The notes below the pieces were generated by a model. That model did no database searches and was not told the origin of the DNA. It saw only the letters and a program-made list of their open reading frames with translations. Below, in pieces: positions 52,549 to 60,358 of a stretch of 64,000 nt of DNA. How positions within the stretch are numbered: position 1 is the first letter of the stretch; each line of letters begins with the position of its first letter. The DNA lies in contig NZ_CP107989.1 in the NCBI RefSeq assembly GCF_041435015.1, positions 2,604,001 to 2,668,000 of the forward strand, in the 5' to 3' direction. Source of the DNA: Streptomyces canus. Lineage in GTDB: Bacteria > Actinomycetota > Actinomycetes > Streptomycetales > Streptomycetaceae. The translations under genes and the position numbers were made by a program.

Positions 52549-54551
52549 GCACGGAGTACGGCGACGCCCAGCTGGTCGAGGGGGAGAGGGGCGCCCGCCT
52601 CCACCTTCTTGCCGCTGAGCAGGTCGGACGCCGTGGTGTGGGCCGTCAGGTCGGCCGGCTGTGCGGAGTGGTTGAGGAGGAAGAGCAGGCGGGTTCCGTC
52701 GGGGGCGATCCGGGCGGCCGTCTCCAGGCCCTCGTGGTCGGCGTACGGACCGATGAGGTCGTGGCGGGACAGGACGCGGCGGACCACCTGGTCGACGCCC
52801 GGCTGGTCGAGGGCGGTGGCGACGTACCAGCCCTCGCCCCGCCCGTAGGCGTTGCGGGTGACGGCGGGGGTCCCCGCGTAGAAGTCGCAGCCGTAGGTGG
52901 CGACCGTCTCGGCACCCCGAAGCTGCACGATCTCGAAGACGAGCCGTCCTGCTGAGGCGAGCTCGGGGACGGGCTGGGCGAACTCCGCCCCGCGGGAGTC
53001 CCATTCGTCGATCCGGATGCCCATGAGCGGGGCGAGCGGACCGGGGACGTCGGTGAGGAAGGCACGGTCGTGTGCGTCGACGCGGCCGGAGAGGAAGGTG
53101 GCCAGGACCGTGCCGCCGCGTTCCGCCACCGCTTCGAGGCGGGCGGCGAGGTCGCCCTTGACCATGTGCAGGACGGGGGCGAGGACCACGTCGTACGGGG
53201 TGAGGTCGGCGGTGTGCGGGACGACGTCCACGTCGGCGCCGGCCTCGCGGGCTGCCCGGTAGTAGGCGTGGACCACCTCCTGGTACTTCACCAGCCGCGA
53301 GGGGCCGTCGGAGATCTCCAGGGCCTACCAGCTGTCCCAGTCGAAGAGCAGGGCCGTGCGGGCGGGAGTGCGGGCGCCGAGGGTCGCGTCGCCGAGCGTC
53401 TCCAACTCCGCGCCCAGTGCGGCCACTTCCCTGAACACCCGGGTGTCGTCGCGGCCCGCGTGGCCGATGACCGCCCCGTGGTACTTCTCGCAGGCTCCGC
53501 GGGAGGCGCGCATCTGGAAGTAGAGGGCCGCGTCGGCGCCGTGGGCGATGGCCTGGAAGGTGGCCAGGCGCAACTCCCCCGGTCTGCGCAGGGGGTTGAC
53601 ATCACGGCAGGCCGTCGTGGACGGGGTCTGCTCCATGAGCCAGAAGGGGGCCCCGTCCTTGAGGCCGCGCATCAGGTCGTGGGCCAGGGCGGGCCAGGTC
53701 GGCGGGGCGTCCAGGGGCGGGTAGCTGTCCCAGGACGCGAAGTCGAGGTGGGGTGCCCAGCGGTGGTAGTCGAGGGGGCGAAACATGCCCATGAAGTTGG
53801 TCGTGACGGGGATGACCTGATCATGGGTGCGGATCACCTCCTTCTCGGCGAGGAAACAGCCGAGCAGCGCGTCGGTGGTGAAGCGGAAGTAGTCGAGCGT
53901 GATGCCCTGGAAGGCGGTGTGGTCCGGGCCCCGCCAGTGCTCGGTGAGGGCGCTGGGCGGTTCGACCTCCTCGAAGGAGGTGTAGCGGTGCGACCAGAAG
54001 GTCGTCCACCAGGCGTCGTTGAGGGCGTCGAGGGTGACGTACTTGTTCCGCAGCCAGTCGCGGAACGCGTCGGCACACAGCGCGCAGTAACAGACGCCGC
54101 CGTACTCGTTGTTGATGTGCCAGGCGAGCAACGCCGAGTGCCTCGCGTACCGTTCGGCGAGCCGTTCCGCCATCGCGGTGGCGAGTCCGCGGTACGCCGG
54201 TGAGCTGGGGCAGAAGTTGTGGCGCTGGCCGTAGCGGTGGCGGCGCCCCTCGAAGTCGGTACGGTTCGCCTCGGGGTACGCCTTGGCCAGCCAGGGCGGC
54301 AGGGCTGCCGTGCCCGTGGCCAGACAGACCTGTCGGCCCTCGGCCGCCGCCCGGTCGAGGACGCGGTCGAGGACCGCGAAGTCGTAGGTGTCCTCGGCGG
54401 GTTGGGTGAGCGACCAGGAGAAGACGCCCACGGTGAGGGTGTCGATGCCGGCCCGGGTGAACAGTCGGTGGTCCGCGTCCCAGAACTCCTGTGGCCACTG
54501 CTCGGGGTTGTAGTCGCCGCCGTACGGGATCTTGGAGCTCGACGGGCTCAT
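52542..54551 (-). pseudogene. GH42 beta-galactosidase interrupted by one in-frame TAG
   Basis: Read from ATG 54551 the frame gives a GH42 N-terminus and TIM barrel (acid/base Glu in HINNEYGGVCYC, nucleophile Glu in FWLMEQTPS), then stops at TAG (53325-53327) right after LLFDWDSW. The same frame continues without shift as ALEISDGPSRLVKYQEV and on through the trimerisation and C-terminal domains to TAG 52542. Family members usually have DSWW here, so a TGG-to-TAG change explains the break. Without it the protein would be 669 residues. ATG 53291 could restart the second half. It is the last gene of the SBP-DUF624 operon. A sequencing error is possible. Confidence 0.88.
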
Positions 54552-55270
54552 GCGGTGAAGTCCTCCTGGGTCTCGGCGATCACCGGACGGCTGCTGTGCA
54601 GCAGGGACAGCAGCAGCGGGGCGGCGAGCAGCGCGGGCAGGGCCTCGGTCAGTACGGCGGTACCGGCGGCGGTCAGGACGAGCAGCGAGGCGGCGCCGAG
54701 CGTGGCGCTGACGTGCCGGAACAGGAAGTGTCCTGCGAGGCGTGCGGTGTCCCTCGCCCGGAAGGCGAACAGGGCGGTGAGGACCAGCGCGTGCGCGCCC
54801 CAGAGCAGGGAGCCGAGGCCGATCGCCGCGAGCAGCACCGCCCACCAGCCGGGCAGGCCGGAGGCGGTGAAGTGGGTCAGCGTGAAGGCGATGACCGTCA
54901 GCCAGGCCAGCAGGGGTGCCCACAGCTTCAGGGAGGGGACGGCGTTGAGGCGCCAGCCGCGCCAGTAGGCGCGGGCCGGGTGGAGCTCGGTGAGGTCGCG
55001 GTCGCGGTGCCGGAGGGCGTACAGGGCGGCGGCCGTCGCCGGGCCGAGGGGCAGCAGGCATACGGCGGCGAGGGGGAGGTTGGCGGGGGCGGGGCCCAGC
55101 AGGAGCAGACCCGCGAGGCCCGGCGAGGCGGCGACGAGAAGCAGGGCCTCGACGGTGACCAGGGTGTGGATGAGGGCGGCGGCGCGGGAGAGGGAGCCGG
55201 TGCCGAAGGAGGGAGCGGCGGAGGCGCCGGGGTGAGAGTTCGCTCCGCTCACGCCACTCGCGCCGCTCAC
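54548..55270 (-). CDS. DUF624 (YesL-like) membrane protein
   Basis: 240 residues with about five membrane helices; a Gly/Ala/Ser-rich N-tail precedes helix 1. Members of this family accompany LplB/YtcP-type oligosaccharide transporters in Gram-positive bacteria; the biochemical role is unknown. GTG 55270 overlaps the stop of the small ORF by 4 bp, and its own stop overlaps the GH42 start (ATGA). The open frame extends to 55309 but the overlap start fits the operon. Confidence 0.8.
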   Translation of the reverse strand: MSGASGVSGANSHPGASAAPSFGTGSLSRAAALIHTLVTVEALLLVAASPGLAGLLLLGPAPANLPLAAVCLLPLGPATAAALYALRHRDRDLTELHPARAYWRGWRLNAVPSLKLWAPLLAWLTVIAFTLTHFTASGLPGWWAVLLAAIGLGSLLWGAHALVLTALFAFRARDTARLAGHFLFRHVSATLGAASLLVLTAAGTAVLTEALPALLAAPLLLSLLHSSRPVIAETQEDFTA

Positions 55271-55452
55271 CGCGGCCCCGTCCCCAGCAGTCGGCGTTCG
55301 TCCCACCACTCCGGTGCCTCCTCCACGACCGGGTCACCGCCACGAGCGTGATCTCGTGGCGGGCACGGCGTCAGGTCCAGTACGGTCCGGTCGTCCTCCA
55401 CCGGCACCCGCAGGTGCTGCCGACCGGGCTCGGCGGGGACGCGGAGGATCAC
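55267..55452 (-). CDS. Small ORF (61 aa) tightly coupled between SBP and DUF624
   Basis: GTG 55452 overlaps the solute-binding-protein stop (GTGA) and its TGA overlaps the DUF624 start (GTGA), filling the gap exactly. The product starts VILRVPAEPGRQHLRVPVED and ends in EEAPEWWDERRLLGTGPR; it has no membrane segment and a beta-strand-like first half reminiscent of a hydrolase C-terminal beta domain. No family is recognised. The precise overlaps argue that it is translated. Confidence 0.55.
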   Translation of the reverse strand: MILRVPAEPGRQHLRVPVEDDRTVLDLTPCPPRDHARGGDPVVEEAPEWWDERRLLGTGPR

Positions 55453-57104
55453 CCGTTCTCCTTCTTGAACCGGTCGTGCGCCTTGTTGTGCAGGTCGACG
55501 AGTTGCTGCATGTTCTTCGCTTTCAACTCGCCCACGAACGCGTCCCATTCGGACATCGGGCGTTTGCCGAGCACGAACTGGAGGGTGTTCTGGATGGCGT
55601 GGTCCTTGAGCGGGGTGTCCCAGAGGGTCGCCTGTTCCTGCTCGAAGGACTGCAGCGGGTGGGCCGGGTCGACGGGCAGTTCCTTGCGCTGGGACATGAC
55701 GTCCTGGAACTTCTTCTCGTCCGGGCCGAAGTTGGAGGACACCAGCTCCCAGCTGCCGCCGTAGGTGAACACGCCGTTGAAGAAGCCGAAGTCCTTCTGG
55801 AGGTCCTTCGGGGCGCTCGGGTCGGAGCCCATCAGTGAGATCCCGGGCTTCAGCGTGTACGTGCCGCCGGACTCGGTGTAGGTGACGCCCTCCACGCCCC
55901 ACTTGCAGAACTTCTGGCCCTCGTCGGAGTACCAGAGCCAGTCCACGAACTGCATCATCGCGACGAAGTCGGAACTCTTGAGGGCCTTGCTGGAGATCAT
56001 GACGCCGTTCTCCAGCCGGATCCCGCTCAGCAGGATCGGACCGGCCGGACCCAGGGGCACCGGGACCATCTCGATCTTCGAGCCCTTGACCTGCTTGCCC
56101 AGGTTGTAGCGGTAGTTCTGCACCAGTTCCTGCGGATTGGCGCTGATCACATAGGACTTCTCGGCCAGCAGCTTCTGCACGGCCTGGTCGTCCTGCTGGG
56201 TGAAGCTCTCGGGGTCCAGCAGCTTCTCGGCGACGATCTTTCTCAGGTACTCGATCATCTGCCGGTAGGCGTCCTGGGCCGCGGTGAAGACGAACTTCTG
56301 CGCCTTGGTGTCGAAGCTGATGTTGTCGTACGTCCACCCCGCCTTGACGCCGTACGCCTGGCCGAGGTAGCTGAACAACGCGCCGCACGGGAACGGGGTG
56401 TTGGTACTCCAGCGGTCGGTCCAGGGGTATGTGTCGGGGTACTCCGCCTTGAGCGCCTTGAGGACGTCGTAGACCTCGTCCCAGGTCGTCGGCAGGGCCA
56501 GTCCGTGCTTGTCGAGGATGTCCGTGCGGAAGGACAGCGAGTAGCCGGCCTTGGGCCTCTCATGCAGCCCTGGCAGCAGGTAGTACTTGCCGTCGGACTG
56601 GCGGATGGAGTCGAGCTCGGGCTCCAGACTCCACTTCTTCACCTTGTCGCGGAAGTTGGGCATCAGGTCGACGTACTCGCTGACCGGGAGGATCGCGCCC
56701 GAGGACACGAACGCCACCTCCGCGGGGTGGTACGTCTTCGGGATCAGGAAGGGTGCGTCACCCGCGCCTATGAGGACGCTGCGCTTCTTCTCGTAGTCGG
56801 CCAGCGGGACGTCGAGGGGTTTGACCGTGATGCCGGTGCGCTTGGTGACCTCCTTCCAGAACAGCCAGTTGCTCTTGAGGGGGTAGACCGGGTTGTCGTT
56901 GTGCAGCATGGAGAAGGACAGCGCCTTGGTGGCCTTGAACTGCTGGCCGGCCCGGTACTCCTTCATCGCGCCGTTCTGCTTCTTGGAAAGGTCCTTGGAG
57001 TCGCCTCCGTCCTCGCCGCCACCGCAGCCGGTGAGGGTGGCGAGGCCGACAAGGCCTGCGGCGGCGAGGACTTGGCGCCGTGACAGTTGTCCACCGTTCA
57101 TCAC
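55449..57104 (-). CDS. Oligosaccharide-binding lipoprotein (LplA/YtcQ-like)
   Basis: 551 residues. Twin-arginine-like QLSRRQVLAAAGLVGLATLT followed by lipobox LTGC, then a solute-binding family 1 domain of the large size typical of LplA-type proteins paired with LplB/YtcP permeases. AGGAGG lies 6 bp before GTG 57104 (ATG 57101 is also possible). A 190-bp gap separates it from the upstream permease, with no supportable gene in it. In Paenibacillus such proteins take up aldouronates; the nearby GH67 and CE7 genes support a similar substrate here. Confidence 0.9.
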   Translation of the reverse strand: MMNGGQLSRRQVLAAAGLVGLATLTGCGGGEDGGDSKDLSKKQNGAMKEYRAGQQFKATKALSFSMLHNDNPVYPLKSNWLFWKEVTKRTGITVKPLDVPLADYEKKRSVLIGAGDAPFLIPKTYHPAEVAFVSSGAILPVSEYVDLMPNFRDKVKKWSLEPELDSIRQSDGKYYLLPGLHERPKAGYSLSFRTDILDKHGLALPTTWDEVYDVLKALKAEYPDTYPWTDRWSTNTPFPCGALFSYLGQAYGVKAGWTYDNISFDTKAQKFVFTAAQDAYRQMIEYLRKIVAEKLLDPESFTQQDDQAVQKLLAEKSYVISANPQELVQNYRYNLGKQVKGSKIEMVPVPLGPAGPILLSGIRLENGVMISSKALKSSDFVAMMQFVDWLWYSDEGQKFCKWGVEGVTYTESGGTYTLKPGISLMGSDPSAPKDLQKDFGFFNGVFTYGGSWELVSSNFGPDEKKFQDVMSQRKELPVDPAHPLQSFEQEQATLWDTPLKDHAIQNTLQFVLGKRPMSEWDAFVGELKAKNMQQLVDLHNKAHDRFKKENG

Positions 57105-57294
57105 TCAGATCCTCCTGGTCCTGGGGACACGGTTGTGGTTGGTGCCGACCGGGCTGCCTGCGACGCCGTGGCGGCATCGGGTGGGCCGGCCGTGCGGTCC
57201 CGCCGCCTGCGGCCGACGGGTCACCGCCGGGAGGGTGCGCACGGTCGAGACGGAGCAGGACACTTCGGTGCCGCGCCGGTGGGCCGGCACGCCG

Positions 57295-58164
57295 TCAGCC
57301 CTTGACCGCGCCGAGCATCACGCCCGAGACGAAGTAGCGCTGGACGAACGGGTACACGCAGATGATCGGCAGCGCGGTGAGCACGATCGTGACCGCCTGG
57401 ATGCTCGCGCCGACCTGGCTGAGTTCCGCGGTGCCGGCGCCGGCGTTGCCGCCGCCGGTGGCGCCCGCGATGAGATTGCGCAGATAGACGGTGACCGGCA
57501 TCAGGTCGGAGTGGTCCATGTAGAGGAACGCGCTGAACCAGGAGTTCCAGAAGGACACCGTGTAGAAGAGCACCATGGTCGCCACCACCGCCTTGGACAG
57601 CGGCAGCACGATCCTGAGCAGGATGCCGTAGGTGCTCAGGCCGTCGATCTGCGCGGCCTCCTCCAGCTCGGCCGGCAGGCTCTCGAAGAAGGCCTTCATC
57701 ACCAGCAGGTTGAAGACGCTGATCGCGTTGGGCAGCGCGATCGCCCAGACGCTGTTCTTCAGTCCGAGCTCGGTGACCAGGATGTAGTGGGGGATCAGGC
57801 CGCCGGTGAAGAACATCGTGAACACGGCGATGCCGACGAGCAGCCCGCGCCCCCTGAGGTGCTTCTTCGACAGGACGTAGGCGTAACAGGTCGTCAGGAC
57901 CATGGCCACGACGGTCGACACGACCGTGTAGAAGACGGTGTTGCCGTAGTTCCGCCAGAACATCGAGTCCTGGAACACGATCCGGTACGTGGTGAGGTTG
58001 AACCCCTTGGGCCACAGGGTCACTTCACCGGCCCGGATCTGCCGCTCGCCGCTGAAGGACCGAGCGACGATGTTGACGAAGGGATAGAGGGTCACCACCA
58101 CGACGAGGGTGAGGATCACCCCGTTGACGCCCTGGAAGACCCGGTGGGAACGGCTCGGCTTCAC
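57295..58164 (-). CDS. Oligosaccharide ABC permease (LplC/YtcP-like)
   Basis: 289 residues, six helices; EAA loop ELEEAAQIDGLSTYGILLRI and TGGLIPHYILVTELGLKNSV are typical of the YtcP group. GTG 58164 overlaps the upstream permease stop by 4 bp. Works with the 58161 permease and the 55449 binding protein; no ATPase gene is present. Confidence 0.92.
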   Translation of the reverse strand: MKPSRSHRVFQGVNGVILTLVVVVTLYPFVNIVARSFSGERQIRAGEVTLWPKGFNLTTYRIVFQDSMFWRNYGNTVFYTVVSTVVAMVLTTCYAYVLSKKHLRGRGLLVGIAVFTMFFTGGLIPHYILVTELGLKNSVWAIALPNAISVFNLLVMKAFFESLPAELEEAAQIDGLSTYGILLRIVLPLSKAVVATMVLFYTVSFWNSWFSAFLYMDHSDLMPVTVYLRNLIAGATGGGNAGAGTAELSQVGASIQAVTIVLTALPIICVYPFVQRYFVSGVMLGAVKG

Positions 58165-59141
58165 CACAGGCTGGTCCCCACTGTGCGGCGCGCGAGCGTG
58201 TTGGCGGTGGTGATCAGGACCAGGCCGATGACCGCCTCGAACAGCCCGATGGCGGCGGCGTAGCTGAAGCTGTTGGATTCGACGCCGACCCGGTACACAT
58301 ACGTCGAGATCACGTCGGCGGTCGGGTAGGTCAGCGGGTTGTACAGGAGCAGGACCTTCTCGAAGCCGACCGCCATGAACGTGCCGACGTTGAGGATCAG
58401 CAGCGTGATCATGGTGGGGCGGATGCCGGGCAGGGTGACGTGCCAGATCTGCCGCCAGCGATTGGCTCCGTCGATGCGCGCGGCCTCGTACAGGTCCTCG
58501 TCGATGGTGGTGAGCGCGGCGAGGTAGAGGATCGTGCCCCAGCCCGCGGTCTGCCAGATCTCCGAGCCGACGTAGATCGTGCGGAACCAGCCGGGTTCCT
58601 GGATGAAGCGGATCTCGTCGTGGCCCAGCCGTCCGAGGGCGTGGTTGACCGGACCGTCCGTGGCGAGCATCTGCAGGGTGAGGCCCGCGACGATCACGAT
58701 CGACAGGAAGTGCGGAAGGTATGACACCGACTGCACGAACCGCTTCAGGGAGCGCCGGCGCACCTCGTTCAGCAGCAGGGCGAGGACGATCGGGATCGGG
58801 AAGCAGAACACGAGCGTGAGCCCGCCGAGCCACAGGGTGTTGCGGAACACCTGCCAGAAGGTGGGGTCGCTGAGGAACATGCGCACATAGCGCAGCCCCA
58901 CCCAGTCCTCCCCGAACATCGAGCCGCCGGGCTCGAAGCGCCGGAACGCGATCACGTTGCCGATCATCGGCAGATAGCGGAAGACCAGGAAGAACAGCAG
59001 CGGCAGGACCGCCAGCGAGTACAGCTGCCAGTCGCGACGCAGAGCCCGGCGCCATCCGCTGCGCGGCGCCGGGCGGGTGACTGTTCCGGGCGGTTCCTCG
59101 ATGCCGGGTGGTGGAGAGGCCGACTTGACGGATGTGCTCAT
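58161..59141 (-). CDS. Oligosaccharide ABC permease (LplB-like)
   Basis: 326 residues from ATG 59141 (GAGAGGACC upstream; the open frame to 59315 has no better start). Cytoplasmic N-tail rich in Pro, then six helices; EAA loop DLYEAARIDGANRWRQIWHV. First gene of an operon that runs through the permease, binding protein, small ORF and DUF624 to the broken GH42 gene. Divergent from the CE7 gene across 59142-59344. Confidence 0.92.
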   Translation of the reverse strand: MSTSVKSASPPPGIEEPPGTVTRPAPRSGWRRALRRDWQLYSLAVLPLLFFLVFRYLPMIGNVIAFRRFEPGGSMFGEDWVGLRYVRMFLSDPTFWQVFRNTLWLGGLTLVFCFPIPIVLALLLNEVRRRSLKRFVQSVSYLPHFLSIVIVAGLTLQMLATDGPVNHALGRLGHDEIRFIQEPGWFRTIYVGSEIWQTAGWGTILYLAALTTIDEDLYEAARIDGANRWRQIWHVTLPGIRPTMITLLILNVGTFMAVGFEKVLLLYNPLTYPTADVISTYVYRVGVESNSFSYAAAIGLFEAVIGLVLITTANTLARRTVGTSLW

Positions 59142-59171
59142 GCTCGGTCCTCTCAGACGGAGGCACGGAAC

Positions 59172-59197
59172 CGAAACTTTCGAGCTCTTACCGGTAA
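59172..59197. promoter_or_regulatory. Two palindromes in the divergent CE7 / importer promoter region
   Basis: CGAAACTTTCG (59172-59182) is a perfect CGAAA-N-TTTCG palindrome, a pattern reported upstream of Streptomyces xylanase genes. TTACCGGTAA (59188-59197) is a perfect 10-bp palindrome with a CG centre, similar to the core of the 23516 site. They lie 30-56 bp from the importer start. Confidence 0.6.
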
Positions 59198-59344
59198 CTG
59201 CGCGGCAACTTAGAGGCACGAAGAAAGCGCTGTCAATGGGTCTGACGTGAGATACCTGAGGCACGTGTGGGGTATGACAGTGAGGCCAAGACCCAGCGCC
59301 GTCCGCAACTTTCACCGTCTGGACCGACTCATGCGAGGTGTCCT

Positions 59345-60358
59345 GTGCCCGCGTTCGACCTGTCGATGAGGGAGCTGGAGCGGTACCGTCCCGAGGTCCG
59401 GGAGCCCCCGGATTTCGACGGGTTCTGGCGGGAGACCCTCAAAGAGTCGGCGCAGCGGGACGTGTTGGCGTCGGTGCACCCGGCGGAGAGCGGACTGCGG
59501 CTGACGCGGACCTGGGACGTGACCTTCCGCGGCTTCGCCGGCGATCCGGTGCGCGCCTGGTACAGCAGACCGGCCGGGGTGGGCGAGCCCCTGCCCGCGG
59601 TCGTCGAGTACGCCGGTTACGGCCGCGGGCGCGGCCTGCCACACGAGCGGCTGACCTGGGTGAACGCCGGGTACGCGCATCTTCTGATGGACAACCGCGG
59701 GCAGGGTGACCAGTACGGCAACGGCGGGGCCACCCCCGACCCGCACGCCTTCGCACCGGGCGGCCCGGGACCGGCGGCCCGTGGTCTGCTCGACCCCCGC
59801 GCCTACCACTACCGGCGGCTGATCACGGACGCGGCGCGCGCGGTGGCCGCTGTGCGCGCCCTGCCGGGTGTGGACGCGTCCCAGGTCGCGGCCGTCGGCA
59901 ACAGCCAGGGCGGCGGGCTGGCCCTGGCCGTCGCGGGACTGGTGCCGGACCTGTCGGCGGTCCTGGTCACCGCGCCTTTCCTGTGCGACATCCGACGGGC
60001 CCTGGATCTGACCGACGCGAGTCCGTACGGCGAGATCAGCGCGTACCTCTCCGTGCACCGGGGCACGCAGGAGGCCGCGTACCGCACCCTCGCCTACATG
60101 GAGGGCGTCTCCTTCGCACGGCGCGCCGCCGCCCCGGCCCACTTCGGGGTCGGCCTGCGTGACACGGTGTGCCCGCCGAGCGGGGCGTACGCGGCCTTCA
60201 ACCGCTACGGCGAGCTGACCGGCGCGGACCCCCGCAAGGAGATCCACGCCTATCCGTACAACGGCCACGAGGGAGGCGACGCGGTCCACGTACGGCGCCA
60301 ACTCGACTGGCTGGGCGAGCTGTTGGAGCCCGGTACGGTCAGCTCGCAGCCAGGGTGA
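59345..60358 (+). CDS. CE7 acetyl-xylan esterase / cephalosporin-C deacetylase
   Basis: 337 residues, no signal peptide, so intracellular; removes acetyl groups from imported xylo-oligosaccharides. Nucleophile GNSQGGGLAL, acid VGLRDTVCPPSG and His in YNGHEGGD give the full triad; DNRGQGDQYGNGG is a CE7 hallmark. GTG 59345 has GAGGTG upstream. Converges with the second GH92 gene, overlapping it by 20 bp at the 3' ends. Shares the operator region with the divergent importer. Confidence 0.93.
   Translation: MPAFDLSMRELERYRPEVREPPDFDGFWRETLKESAQRDVLASVHPAESGLRLTRTWDVTFRGFAGDPVRAWYSRPAGVGEPLPAVVEYAGYGRGRGLPHERLTWVNAGYAHLLMDNRGQGDQYGNGGATPDPHAFAPGGPGPAARGLLDPRAYHYRRLITDAARAVAAVRALPGVDASQVAAVGNSQGGGLALAVAGLVPDLSAVLVTAPFLCDIRRALDLTDASPYGEISAYLSVHRGTQEAAYRTLAYMEGVSFARRAAAPAHFGVGLRDTVCPPSGAYAAFNRYGELTGADPRKEIHAYPYNGHEGGDAVHVRRQLDWLGELLEPGTVSSQPG

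Noticed and set aside
53325..53327. Programmed stop-codon readthrough or pyrrolysine insertion in the GH42 gene
   Set aside because: No stem-loop of that type or pyl genes were seen, and a TGG-to-TAG mutation is simpler.
57105..57294. Missing gene or tRNA between binding protein and permease
   Set aside because: No frame with a start signal and no cloverleaf was found in the 190-bp gap.
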